NCBI RefSeq assembly: GCF_001422205.1
Contig: NZ_LMMJ01000008.1
Coordinates: forward strand, 362,915 to 426,914
Length of the DNA: 64,000 nt
Source of the DNA: Curtobacterium sp. Leaf261
GTDB lineage: Bacteria; Actinomycetota; Actinomycetes; Actinomycetales; Microbacteriaceae
Direction of reading: 5' to 3'
Both the position numbers and the translations under genes were made by a program. This document shows positions 55,509 to 63,083 of the stretch, one piece after another. Positions within the stretch are counted from its first letter, which is position 1. Each line of letters begins with the position of its first letter. Under the pieces are notes generated by a model, which saw only the letters and a list, made by a program, of their open reading frames with translations, was not told where the DNA came from and searched no databases.

Positions 55509-56567
55509 CTAGTCGGTTTCCGGTCGGAAGACCGAGATGCGGCGCATCGTGAACACGAGCACGACGGCGGTGACGATGAACAGGACGACGGCCATCGCGG
55601 ACGCGTAGCCGAACTGGAAGTTGGCGAACCCGTGCTGGTACAGCAGCTGCGTGTACGTCAGGAGCGACGTGCCCGGGTAGCCGAGGAGCGACCCCGAGCC
55701 ACCGCCGATCGTCGCCTTGCCCGATGCGACCCCGGACGCGACCGCCGCCTCCGTGAAGTACTGGAGCGCGGCGATCACCCCCGTGACGATCGAGAACCCG
55801 ATCACCGGCGCAATGGTCGGCATCGTGATGTGCCGGACCTGCTGGACACCGTTCGCGCCGTCGAGGGACGCTGCCTCGTAGAGCTCCCTCGGTACGTCGA
55901 GGAGCGCTGCCAGGAAGATGATCATGATGTCGCCCATCACCCAGACGCCGAGGATCACGAGCGAGGGCTTCGACCAGTTCGGGTCGTTGAACCACAGCGG
56001 GCCCTTGATGCCGAACCACGACAGGATCAGGTTGACGGGGCCGGTGCCGGGGTTGAACAGGAACACGAACGCCACGACGCTCGCCACCGGGGGCACGAGG
56101 GCCGGCAGGTAGAAGAGCGTCCGCCAGAACCCCGACGCGTTCCTCGCCCGGGACAGCAGCCCCGCGACGGCGAGTGCGCAGATGATCCGGATGGGGACGA
56201 GGATCACCACGAACCAGATCGTGTTGACGACCGCGGCGCCGATCTGCGGGTCCTGCGTGAACAGGAACCGGTAGTTCAGCAGCCCGACGAACTGCGGGCT
56301 CTGCAGCTGGTTGTACCGCGTGAACGAGTACACGATCGACGCGATGAGCGGGTACACGAAGAAGACCGCGAGCCCGAGGAGTGCCGGGGTCAGCATGACG
56401 AGCGCGACGCGACGTCGCTGCGACTCCGCCGTGCGGCGACGCCGCGGCAGCCCACCGGACGTGCGGCCGGTGGCTGTGGGACGCGACCCTGTCGGGCCGG
56501 TGGGCCGGGAGGCACGGGTCGAGCGTGCCTCCCGGCCTGCGGTCTGCGAGCTGGTCACGCCGGTCAC
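55509..56567 (-). CDS. ABC sugar permease, MalF-type, cassette 2
   Basis: 352 residues, six membrane segments. The EAA loop is RELYEAASLDGANGVQQVRHITMP. The first 55 residues are a basic, cytoplasmic Arg/Thr/Pro-rich tail. Residues 11-22 (GREARSTRASRP) are encoded by hairpin family A copy 14. GTG 56567 overlaps the lipoprotein stop (GTGA); a second GTG three codons on is also possible. It forms the transport channel with the MalG-type subunit. Confidence 0.9.
   Translation of the reverse strand: MTGVTSSQTAGREARSTRASRPTGPTGSRPTATGRTSGGLPRRRRTAESQRRRVALVMLTPALLGLAVFFVYPLIASIVYSFTRYNQLQSPQFVGLLNYRFLFTQDPQIGAAVVNTIWFVVILVPIRIICALAVAGLLSRARNASGFWRTLFYLPALVPPVASVVAFVFLFNPGTGPVNLILSWFGIKGPLWFNDPNWSKPSLVILGVWVMGDIMIIFLAALLDVPRELYEAASLDGANGVQQVRHITMPTIAPVIGFSIVTGVIAALQYFTEAAVASGVASGKATIGGGSGSLLGYPGTSLLTYTQLLYQHGFANFQFGYASAMAVVLFIVTAVVLVFTMRRISVFRPETD
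56503..56537. repeat. Hairpin family A, copy 14 (perfect, inside permease CDS)
   Basis: GGCCGGGAGGCACG, loop GGTCGAG, CGTGCCTCCCGGCC: a perfect 14-bp stem in 35 bp. Both arms carry the CGGG variant, unlike copy 12 where both carry ACTGG, so the arms have changed together. It is in frame in the permease N-terminal tail. Confidence 0.85.
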
Positions 56568-57910
56568 GGTCCCGCCAGCGTGTTCGCGTCGTCGATGTTC
56601 TTGTCGAGCGTCTTCAGCTGCGCCGACAGGTTCCCGCCGTTCGCCTGGTAGGCCTGCCACATCTTCGTGAAGGTGCCGATGTACGCGGCGCCGTCGGTCG
56701 TGGCGGGGGAGGTGATGGTGTTCTCGTTCTTCGCGGCCTCGACGAACGTCTTGTAGTTGTCGTCGACCTCGAGCTTCGGGGAGTCGAGGGCCGAGGTGAT
56801 CGTCGGGATGTTCTTCAGACCGTTGCCCATGATCACCTGCGCGTCGGTGTTCGTGGACAGGTACTTGAGGAGCGCCCACGCGAGCTCGGGGTTCTTCGAG
56901 CCCTTCGCGATGCCGGCGACGTTCCCGGCGATGTACGTGCTGCCGTAGTGGCCGAGGCCGTCCATCACCGGGGTGGGTGCGGTGCCGTAGTCGAGGTCCG
57001 GCTTCTGGTCCGCGATGAACGCCGAGCGGTACTCGCCGTCGATCTGCATCGCGACCTGGCCGGTCTGGAACGCGTTGTCGGCGGCGAACTCCTGGCCGAG
57101 GCCGGACGTGAACGCCTTGAGCTTGGCGTAGCCGATCTTGTCGACGAAGCCCTTCTGCCACTCGATGAGCTTCTTCCAGCCCGCCGAGGTGCCGATCTCG
57201 CTGTTGCCCTTGCTGTCGAGCCAGGTGCCGTCGATCATCGGCGCGAAGTGCTCGGGGGAGTTCTCGTAGAAGTCGATGAGCGGGTTGAAGCCGAGCTGCT
57301 TGATGGACCCGTCCGCGTTGTACGTGGTCATCTTGAGGCCGTCCGCCTCGAGCTCGTCGAGGGTCTTCGGCGGCGAGGTGATGCCCGCGGCTGCCATGGC
57401 CGTCTTGTTGTACATGAGCGCGCTCACGTCGGCGAGGGCCGGGAGCGTGCATCGCGTGCCCTTGTACGCGGTGTACCCGCGGACCGCCTTCGGGATGTCG
57501 GAGAGGTCGACGTCGTCCCGCTTGATGTACGCGCCGAGGTCGCGGAAGGCGCCGGAGGAGCAGAAGCTGCCGACGATCGCGGTCGAGTACGACAGGCCGA
57601 CGTCGATGTTCTGCCCGGACGAGATCGCCTTCTGCAGCTTCTCGTCGTCCTGCCCACCGTGGATCTCGACGGTGACCTTCGGGTTCTCCTTCTCGAAGCC
57701 CTGGACGGCCTTCTTGACCACACCCGCCTCTCGCCCGGTGAAGAAGTGCCAGAGCGAGACGGTGCCCGAGAGCGTCTTCGGGGCTGTCTTGTCGATCGAG
57801 GACGCGCTGCTGCCGGAGCTGCAACCGGTGATGACGAGGGCGCCTGCGGTCGCGATGGCTGCTGCGGTCGCGATGCGGCGGAGTGTGGGCTTGTGCACTT
57901 CGGATCTCAC
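56564..57910 (-). CDS. ABC sugar-binding lipoprotein, cassette 2
   Basis: 448 residues. Signal peptide with ALVITGC lipobox, so membrane-anchored outside the cell. The mature part opens with LSGTVSLWHFFTGREAGVVKKAV and has QVAMQIDGEYRSAF, the CUT1-family ligand-region pattern. It is homologous to the cassette 1 lipoprotein. Two in-frame GTG starts (57910 and 57898) are both plausible and neither has a strong ribosome site. It is the first structural gene of cassette 2, downstream of the ROK regulator with a 154-bp gap that contains a short GTGTTCCGGG repeat array. Confidence 0.9.
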   Translation of the reverse strand: MRSEVHKPTLRRIATAAAIATAGALVITGCSSGSSASSIDKTAPKTLSGTVSLWHFFTGREAGVVKKAVQGFEKENPKVTVEIHGGQDDEKLQKAISSGQNIDVGLSYSTAIVGSFCSSGAFRDLGAYIKRDDVDLSDIPKAVRGYTAYKGTRCTLPALADVSALMYNKTAMAAAGITSPPKTLDELEADGLKMTTYNADGSIKQLGFNPLIDFYENSPEHFAPMIDGTWLDSKGNSEIGTSAGWKKLIEWQKGFVDKIGYAKLKAFTSGLGQEFAADNAFQTGQVAMQIDGEYRSAFIADQKPDLDYGTAPTPVMDGLGHYGSTYIAGNVAGIAKGSKNPELAWALLKYLSTNTDAQVIMGNGLKNIPTITSALDSPKLEVDDNYKTFVEAAKNENTITSPATTDGAAYIGTFTKMWQAYQANGGNLSAQLKTLDKNIDDANTLAGP

Positions 57911-57943
57911 TCTCGGTGGGGATGGATCGTCGGGGGGATGTGT

Positions 57944-57987
57944 CGTCGGGTGTTCCGGGTGTTCCGGGTGCGTCGGGTGTTCCGGGG
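57944..57987. repeat. GTGTTCCGGG tandem repeats upstream of cassette 2 lipoprotein
   Basis: TGTTCCGGG occurs three times, spaced by CGTCGGG units, in the 154-bp gap ahead of the lipoprotein gene. It could bind a regulator or simply be a slippage array. Confidence 0.55.
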
Positions 57988-58064
57988 CGCGACGAACAGC
58001 CCTCGGTGAGGGCGGCGTCCGTCGGGACGGATGCCCGGCGTGCGGGCTGGCAGGTCTTGGGTGG

Positions 58065-59330
58065 CTAGGGGGAGGCGCGCTCGTCGAGCGTCACGCCCGA
58101 TGACCCCGGGGCGGGACCGGCGGCTCTGCCGGTCTCGGTCTCGGCGATCACGGACAGGCGCGCGGCGAGCGCGGCGCGGACGATGTCGATGAGGACATGT
58201 CGTGCGCCGTGCAGGACGGGTGCATCTGGGACACCGGGCGCGACCACCGTGGTGGACCAGCGGGTGCGGGTCCGGAGCCATCTGGTCGTCGCTGCGGCGA
58301 GTGCGGGGCCGCCGGCCGTCCCGGTGGGGCCGTGCAGCACGACGGTCTCCGGGTCGGCGACGGCGAGGGCGGGGAGGACGTTGTGTCCGACGCGCTCGCC
58401 GAGGGCGGCGAGGAACGGGTGACGTTCGTCGAGCTGGGGCATGGCGGCGAGGACGTCCCGCCAGGTGCTCGTGTCCTCGGGGACGACGTCATGTCGGACG
58501 GCGAGGCGTTCGATCGCCCGCTCGGAGATCAGGTCCGCGACGATCTGCACGTCGGGGTCGAGGTGCACCGCGTCGACCGGAGCACTGAGGTACCCGATCT
58601 CGCCGGCCGCACCCGAAGCGCCGCTGTGCACGCGCCCGTCGATGTCGAGCGCCATGCCGAGGCCCTCCGCCATCCACATGAGCGCGAACGAGGTGGTGGT
58701 CCGGCCGACGCCGATGTTCCGCTCGGCGATCGCGGCGAGGTTCGCGTCGTTCTCGACGACGACCTGCAGGCCGAGCTGGCCGGAGAGGGTCGCGGCGACC
58801 TGCTCACGCGGCCAGCCGGGGAGTCCGTCGGTGAAGATGAGGGTGTCGGTGGTGTGGTCGACCGAGGCCTGGACGCCGACGCACACGGCGGTGACGTCCT
58901 CCGGGTCGATGCCCGCGGCGTCGGCCGCTCGGGCGACCGCGGCCCCGACGATGTCGGCGGCGTCACTCCGCATCTCGGCGTCGGACATCCGGTGCGAGAC
59001 CGTCGGGTGCGTCCTGCCGGCCGCGTCGACCACGGTGGAGCGGACGTCGACGAGCTGGACGTCGACCGCGACCGCGAGGGCTTGGGACGCGTCCGCCTCG
59101 TACAGCGCCGCGCTGGGGCCCCGACGGCCGGCCTGGGTGCCGGACTCGCGGATCAGGTCGGCGGCCTCGAGTCGTCGGATGATCTCCGCGGCGGTCGGTT
59201 TGCTGAGGCCGGTCCGCGTGGCGAGCTCGTTCCGGGTGAGGGGTCCGGCGTCGAGCAGGAGGGTGAGCGCGGCCCGGTCGTTCAGCTCGCGCAGGAGCGC
59301 TGGCTGTCCAGGGTTCGGTCGCGTGCTCAT
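58065..59330 (-). CDS. ROK family transcriptional regulator
   Basis: 421 residues. The N-terminal winged helix is NDRAALTLLLDAGPLTRNELATRTGLSKPTAAEIIRRLE (residues 17-55). The ROK sugar-kinase-like domain follows, with VVENDANLAAIAE and GASGAAGEIGYL, but the usual zinc-site cysteines are not evident. Such proteins repress sugar operons and release DNA on sugar binding. It is the first gene upstream of cassette 2 on the same strand and presumably controls it. TTTCAG/TACAGT with a 17-base spacer ends 6 bases before the ATG, so its message is leaderless. Confidence 0.9.
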   Translation of the reverse strand: MSTRPNPGQPALLRELNDRAALTLLLDAGPLTRNELATRTGLSKPTAAEIIRRLEAADLIRESGTQAGRRGPSAALYEADASQALAVAVDVQLVDVRSTVVDAAGRTHPTVSHRMSDAEMRSDAADIVGAAVARAADAAGIDPEDVTAVCVGVQASVDHTTDTLIFTDGLPGWPREQVAATLSGQLGLQVVVENDANLAAIAERNIGVGRTTTSFALMWMAEGLGMALDIDGRVHSGASGAAGEIGYLSAPVDAVHLDPDVQIVADLISERAIERLAVRHDVVPEDTSTWRDVLAAMPQLDERHPFLAALGERVGHNVLPALAVADPETVVLHGPTGTAGGPALAAATTRWLRTRTRWSTTVVAPGVPDAPVLHGARHVLIDIVRAALAARLSVIAETETGRAAGPAPGSSGVTLDERASP

Positions 59331-59336
59331 GCGGCG

Positions 59337-59380
59337 ACTGTAACGGACAACCTTCTTTACTGAAAGGTTTGTTTACAAAG
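59337..59380 (-). promoter_or_regulatory. ROK gene promoter and AT-rich operator candidate
   Basis: -10 TACAGT (59337-59342), 17-base spacer, -35 TTTCAG (59360-59365) on the minus strand. The region is markedly AT-rich for this genome. It contains CTTTACTGAAAG and TTTGTTTACAAA, both inverted repeats with short centres, as found at ROK/NagC-like operators. Confidence 0.6.
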
Positions 59381-59429
59381 AGGAAACAGTCGTGTTGCTC
59401 CCCGAAACGCGTGGGTGGCGGCCCGTCTC

Positions 59430-59505
59430 TCCGCAAAACGCAAGGTTGGCCGCATCGCGCAGGGAAATATGTCTGCGCGATGCGGCCAACCTGGTGTCTT
59501 GCGGA
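59430..59505. repeat. Dispersed hairpin family C, copy 2
   Basis: A 76-bp near-perfect palindrome: CCGCAA-AC arms outside, GGTTGGCCGCATCGCGCAG with its complement inside, and a GGAAATATGT loop. It aligns without large gaps to copy 1 at 22481-22557. The inner stem reads GCATC/GATGC here and GGTTC/GAACC there. It lies between the alcohol dehydrogenase end and the ROK promoter. Confidence 0.85.
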
Positions 59506-59540
59506 GGCAGCCCGGCCCGCGGCCCGGGGCCCGACCGGGA

Positions 59541-60593
59541 CTACGGGCGGAGCAGCACCTTGATCGCACGACGCTCGTCCATCGCGCGGTACGCCTCCGG
59601 CGCCTCCTCCAGCGGGAGCTCGAGGTCGAACACCTTGCCGGGCTGGACCTTGCCGGACAGCACGTCGGGCAGCAGCTCGGGGATGTATGCCCGCGCGGGG
59701 GCGATGCCGCCGCCGACCGTGACGTTGTTGCCGAACAGGTAGGGGAGCGGGAGCTCTGGGCCACCGGCGGGGACGCCGACGTAGCCGACGTTGCCGCCCG
59801 GGCGCACGACCCGGAGCGCGGTGTCCATGCTCTCCTTCGTGCCGACGGCCTCGAGCGCGCAGTCGGCGAGGTCGCCGTCGAGCAGCGCGCGCACCTCGGC
59901 CACACCCTCGTCCCCGCGGGTCGCGACGATGTCGGTCGCGCCGAACTCCCGCGCGAGCGCCTGGCGGTCCGCGTGACGGCTCATCGCGATGACCCGCGCC
60001 GCACCGAGCCGCGAGGCCGCGAGCACTGCGGACAGCCCGACCGCGCCGTCGCCGACGACGACGACCGTCTTGCCGGGGCCGACCTCGGCCGACACGGCGG
60101 CGTGGTGTCCGGTGGAGAACACGTCGGACAGGGTGAGGAGCGACGGGATCAGCGCCTCGTCGATCGGCCCGGGCACGACGACGAGCGACGCCTCGGCATC
60201 CGGTACGCGGACGAACTCGGCCTGGGCGCCACCGAGGGCGTCGCCGTACGCATCGGGGGTGACGCCGAAGGTGGACTGGTGGTCGCAGCTTGACGTGACG
60301 CCGTGCTGGCAGGCCTGGCAGGTGCCGTCGTTCGTGGTGAACGGCGCGATGACGAAGTCGCCGACGTGCAGGTCGGTCACGTCGTCGCCGACCTCCGTCA
60401 CCGTGCCGACGAACTCGTGCCCGATCACGCGGGGTTCCTTCGTGTCGCGGACGCCGCGGTACGGCCAGAGGTCGGAGCCGCAGACGCAGGCCGCGGTGAC
60501 CTGGACGATCGCGTCGCGGGGCGTGAGGATCGTGGGGGCGTCGCGGTCCTCGACGCGGATGTCACGGGCGTCGTGGATGACGGTTGCGCGCAT
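59541..60593 (-). CDS. Zinc-dependent alcohol dehydrogenase family protein (MDR)
   Basis: 350 residues. Catalytic zinc ligands are in ACVCGSD and GHEFVG. The structural lobe has CQACQHGVTSSCD, with three of the four usual cysteines. The nucleotide site is VVVVGDGAVGLSAV followed by SRHADRQALAREFGA, where Arg rather than Asp after the second strand favours NADP. It oxidises an alcohol or reduces an aldehyde or ketone in the cytosol; the substrate is unknown. AAGG lies just before ATG 60593. It is divergent from DUF3097. Confidence 0.88.
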   Translation of the reverse strand: MRATVIHDARDIRVEDRDAPTILTPRDAIVQVTAACVCGSDLWPYRGVRDTKEPRVIGHEFVGTVTEVGDDVTDLHVGDFVIAPFTTNDGTCQACQHGVTSSCDHQSTFGVTPDAYGDALGGAQAEFVRVPDAEASLVVVPGPIDEALIPSLLTLSDVFSTGHHAAVSAEVGPGKTVVVVGDGAVGLSAVLAASRLGAARVIAMSRHADRQALAREFGATDIVATRGDEGVAEVRALLDGDLADCALEAVGTKESMDTALRVVRPGGNVGYVGVPAGGPELPLPYLFGNNVTVGGGIAPARAYIPELLPDVLSGKVQPGKVFDLELPLEEAPEAYRAMDERRAIKVLLRP

Positions 60594-60683
60594 GGATGAG
60601 CCTTCCGTTCGGAGGTCTCGGCTCGCCGCGCGGCACGTTCCGACGCGCCAGGGCGACGGAGCCGGAGGGGGACGACACGACGT

Positions 60684-60689
60684 TACGCT
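60684..60689 (+). promoter_or_regulatory. -10 box (TACGCT) of the DUF3097 gene
   Basis: TACGCT ends 7 bases before GTG 60697 with no ribosome binding site, predicting a leaderless message. Confidence 0.5.
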
Positions 60690-60696
60690 CCTGCAG

Positions 60697-61656
60697 GTGG
60701 ACGACGATCGATACGGCGGGGACGTGCTCTCCGGCGACTGGCGCTCGAAGGGTCGGAAGCTCGTCCGCGAGGTCGCGCTCGAACGCGACATGGTCCTCGA
60801 GGACCCGGCGTCCGGATGGGCGGGGGCCGTCGTCCGGCTCGAGGCCGGCAACGTCGAGCTCGAGGACTGGAAGGGCCGCACGCGGTCCTTCCCGGCGACC
60901 GGGCAGTTCCTGCTCGAGGGCGAGCTCGTCCGGCTCGGGCGTCCCGGCGCGCCGGTGAACCGACCAGGCGGCGGGGGACCTGGCAGCACGGTCCCGTTCC
61001 GCACACCGGCTCCCGTCGCGGCGCCGCTCGCCCTGGACCGGCCGGGAGGCGCGGCACGAGCAGGTGGACCGGCCACCGGTCGAGCACGCACCGCGTCCGG
61101 CAGCTTCGCGGTGGAACGGGAGCGGGCACGGGTCGCCCTGCCCTCCCGGATCATGGTCGAGGGCCGGCACGACGCCGAGCTCGTCGAGAAGGTGTGGGGC
61201 GCGGACCTCCGGGTCGAGGGCGTCGTGGTCGAGTACCTCGAGGGTGTCGACAACCTCGCCGAGGTCCTCGAGGAGTTCCGGCCGTCCAGGGACCGCCGTG
61301 TCGGGGTGCTCGTCGACCACCTCGTCCCCGGGTCGAAGGAGACCCGGTTCGCCGAGGCCGTCATGCGCGGGAAGTGGGGCGCGCACGTGCTCGTCGTCGG
61401 GCACCCGTACGTCGACGTCTGGCAGTCGGTCAAGCCGTCGCGGCTCGGGTTCCGGGAGTGGCCGACGATCCCGCGGTCCATCGAGTGGAAGCACGGCATC
61501 TGCGACGCGCTCGGCTGGCCGCACGAGGAGCAGGCCGACATCGCGCGTGCCTGGCAGCGGATCCTCGGGCAGGTGCGGACCTTCGCGGACCTGGAGCCGG
61601 CGCTCCTCGGGCGGGTCGAGGAGCTCATCGACTTCGTCACTGAGCCCCGCGGCTGA
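60697..61656 (+). CDS. DUF3097 family protein
   Basis: 319 residues. The N-terminal part begins RYGGDVLSGDWRSKGRKLVREV. The conserved core has RIMVEGRHDAELVEKVWG and VGVLVDHLVPGSKETRFAE, which look like the Glu and Asp positions of a Toprim-like fold, and ends with WKHGICDALGWPHEEQADIARAWQRILG. The family is actinobacterial and of unknown function. A Pro/Gly/Ala-rich linker near residues 90-145 contains a family A left arm. The start is chosen by the -10 box 7 bases upstream. An array of 31-bp hairpins begins 2 bases after the stop. Confidence 0.88.
   Translation: MDDDRYGGDVLSGDWRSKGRKLVREVALERDMVLEDPASGWAGAVVRLEAGNVELEDWKGRTRSFPATGQFLLEGELVRLGRPGAPVNRPGGGGPGSTVPFRTPAPVAAPLALDRPGGAARAGGPATGRARTASGSFAVERERARVALPSRIMVEGRHDAELVEKVWGADLRVEGVVVEYLEGVDNLAEVLEEFRPSRDRRVGVLVDHLVPGSKETRFAEAVMRGKWGAHVLVVGHPYVDVWQSVKPSRLGFREWPTIPRSIEWKHGICDALGWPHEEQADIARAWQRILGQVRTFADLEPALLGRVEELIDFVTEPRG
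61039..61057. repeat. Hairpin family A, copy 15 (left arm, inside DUF3097)
   Basis: CGGCCGGGAGGCGCGGCAC matches the left arm of copies 1 and 2. No right arm is present. It lies in the disordered linker of the protein. Confidence 0.5.
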
Positions 61657-61657
61657 C

Positions 61658-61830
61658 CGAGAGGTCGTACACGAGACTCCTCGTGGTTCGAGGGGTCGCA
61701 GATGTGACTCCTCGCGAGTCGAGGGGTCACGGATGGACTCGCCCGCCGAGAGGTCGCAGATGTGACTCCTTGAGGATCGAGAGGGCTCATGTGCGACTCC
61801 TCGCGGCACCGGGGGTGACCATCTGTCCAC
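61658..61830. repeat. Array of five 31-bp hairpin units plus a degenerate sixth
   Basis: Units start at 61658, 61689, 61720 (27 bp), 61747 and 61778, with a worn copy from 61809. The consensus is CGAGRGGTCGCAGATGTG followed by ACTCCTCGCGRRT. Each unit can fold as GAGGGGTC, loop GCAGATGT, GACTCCTC. There are no spacers, so it is not a CRISPR. It fills the gap between DUF3097 and the next gene. Confidence 0.8.
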
Positions 61831-61855
61831 CGTTCCGTGCGGGAACCGGTGATCC

Positions 61856-61869
61856 GGGCCTCCCGTCCG
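61856..61869. repeat. Hairpin family A, copy 16 (right arm)
   Basis: GGGCCTCCCGTCCG matches the family A right arm and abuts the -10 box of the next gene. Confidence 0.4.
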
Positions 61870-61875
61870 TACTCT
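61870..61875 (+). promoter_or_regulatory. -10 box (TACTCT) of the conserved hypothetical gene
   Basis: TACTCT ends 6 bases before ATG 61882, again predicting a leaderless message. Confidence 0.5.
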
Positions 61876-61881
61876 TGGGAC

Positions 61882-62538
61882 ATGGACGGGATCGACGGAC
61901 GCGTGCGCAACGCCGTCGACGTGTGGCTCCGCTGGCTGCCCAGGTGGCAGATCGGGTCGGCGCGCCCGCGGACCCGGATTTGCCGGAAATGCACCGGGTC
62001 GCCGATCGCGACCGCAGCGGGCTTCGGGCCCGACGTCCCGCACACCGTCCAGCACGCGCTCATCGGCCGGGTGTCGACCATCGTCGAGAGTGCCGTCGAC
62101 GAGTACACCGCGAAGAACCTGCCGCTGCTCGGCCGTGAACTCGACCGGATGGCGGCGCGCAAACGGCACGCCGGGTACCAGCCGGACGCCGATCTGTCCC
62201 CGGAGTTCGCCGGGCTCGACGTCGACCCCGAGCCGCAGCCCGGCGAGCCGTTCCTGTTCACCCTGGCCGAGCTCGCGGGCACCGGCGCCGCGGCCGACCA
62301 GGCTCCGCGAGAGCCGCTCTCGGACGAGGCGAAGGCCGCCCTGCGGCACGAGATCGCCCTGTCCGACGAGTGTGCGCGGTCGACGGGGACCGCGGTGTGC
62401 CTCGCGCTCGTGGAGCACCGCGAGCGGATCGCCGAGGCCGTCGAGCGGCTCGTCGAACCGCAGATCATGGCACTCGTGTCGGACATGTTCGCCGGGTTCG
62501 GCGGCCCCGACGAGCGTCCGCGCGACGGGCTGTTCTGA
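61882..62538 (+). CDS. Conserved hypothetical protein
   Basis: 218 residues, soluble, no signal peptide. Features: RICRKCTGSPIATAAGFGPDVPHTVQHALIGR (split by residues 30-62), a middle acidic linker (DVDPEPQPGEPF), and an alpha-helical C-terminus (SDEAKAALRHEIALSDEC, EHRERIAEAVERLVEPQIMALV). The two N-terminal cysteines in CRKC may bind metal. I do not recognise the family. The start is set by a -10 box 6 bases upstream. Confidence 0.72.
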   Translation: MDGIDGRVRNAVDVWLRWLPRWQIGSARPRTRICRKCTGSPIATAAGFGPDVPHTVQHALIGRVSTIVESAVDEYTAKNLPLLGRELDRMAARKRHAGYQPDADLSPEFAGLDVDPEPQPGEPFLFTLAELAGTGAAADQAPREPLSDEAKAALRHEIALSDECARSTGTAVCLALVEHRERIAEAVERLVEPQIMALVSDMFAGFGGPDERPRDGLF

Positions 62539-62590
62539 GCACCAGCTGCCCTGAGCGCCTCCTTCTCTGCGGCTGCTGGTCGGCGCCTGC

Positions 62591-62596
62591 GACAAT
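62591..62596 (+). promoter_or_regulatory. -10 box (GACAAT) of the DUF3054 gene
   Basis: GACAAT ends 6 bases before GTG 62603; no ribosome binding site. A leaderless message is likely. Confidence 0.45.
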
Positions 62597-62602
62597 GGGG
62601 TC

Positions 62603-63025
62603 GTGAGCACCTCGACCACCGCCCCTCGGTTCCCCGCCTGGCTCGCAGCCGTCATCGACGTCGTCCTGCTCGTCGTCTTCGCGCTCATCGGCCGCCTCTC
62701 CCACGAAGAGGGCCTCACCGCGTGGACGCTCTGGGTCACGGCGTACCCGTTCCTCGCCGGTTGGGCGATCGCGTGGGTGACCACCGGTGCGTGGTCCCGT
62801 CCCCTCGCGCTCTGGCCGACCGGCGGTGTCGCGTGGATCCTGACGGTGTTCGTCGGGATGGTCATCCGCGTCGCGAGTGGTCAGGGCGTCGAGGACGGCA
62901 ACCCGCTCCCGCTCTCGTTCCTCATCGTCGCGACGATCGTCACCGGGGTGTTCCTGCTCGGGTGGCGCCTGGTCGCGCGGCTGGTCACCAACCGCGTGGC
63001 GCGGCGCCGCGCAGTGACCGTCTGA
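62603..63025 (+). CDS. DUF3054 family membrane protein
   Basis: 140 residues with four membrane segments. It starts AAVIDVVLLVVFALIGRLSHEEG and includes TAYPFLAGWAIAWV and PTGGVAWILTVFVGMVIR, all matching the DUF3054 pattern. Function is unknown. The GTG start follows a -10 box at 6 bases. A 58-bp gap with a perfect palindrome separates it from the next gene. Confidence 0.88.
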   Translation: MSTSTTAPRFPAWLAAVIDVVLLVVFALIGRLSHEEGLTAWTLWVTAYPFLAGWAIAWVTTGAWSRPLALWPTGGVAWILTVFVGMVIRVASGQGVEDGNPLPLSFLIVATIVTGVFLLGWRLVARLVTNRVARRRAVTV

Positions 63026-63069
63026 CCGCAGCGGTTCACCTGCTGTTGGGGTGTCGTTCGTCTCGGGGT

Positions 63070-63083
63070 GGAACGATCGTTCC
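63070..63083. promoter_or_regulatory. Perfect palindrome abutting the GDPD start codon
   Basis: GGAACGATCGTTCC is a perfect 14-bp palindrome directly followed by GTG 63084. It could be an operator overlapping a leaderless start. Confidence 0.5.

Noticed and set aside
39600-59400. Genomic island of foreign origin
   Set aside because: No integrase, tRNA att site, insertion sequence or shift to low GC was seen. The only AT-rich spots are short promoter regions.
61658-61830. Possible CRISPR array
   Set aside because: Units follow each other with no spacers, are degenerate, and no cas genes are present.
59541-62486. Alcohol dehydrogenase fused to a long N-terminal region on the minus strand
   Set aside because: The extra frame is antisense to DUF3097, the 31-bp array and the next gene. 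MRATVIHDARDIRVED with an AAGG site is the natural start.
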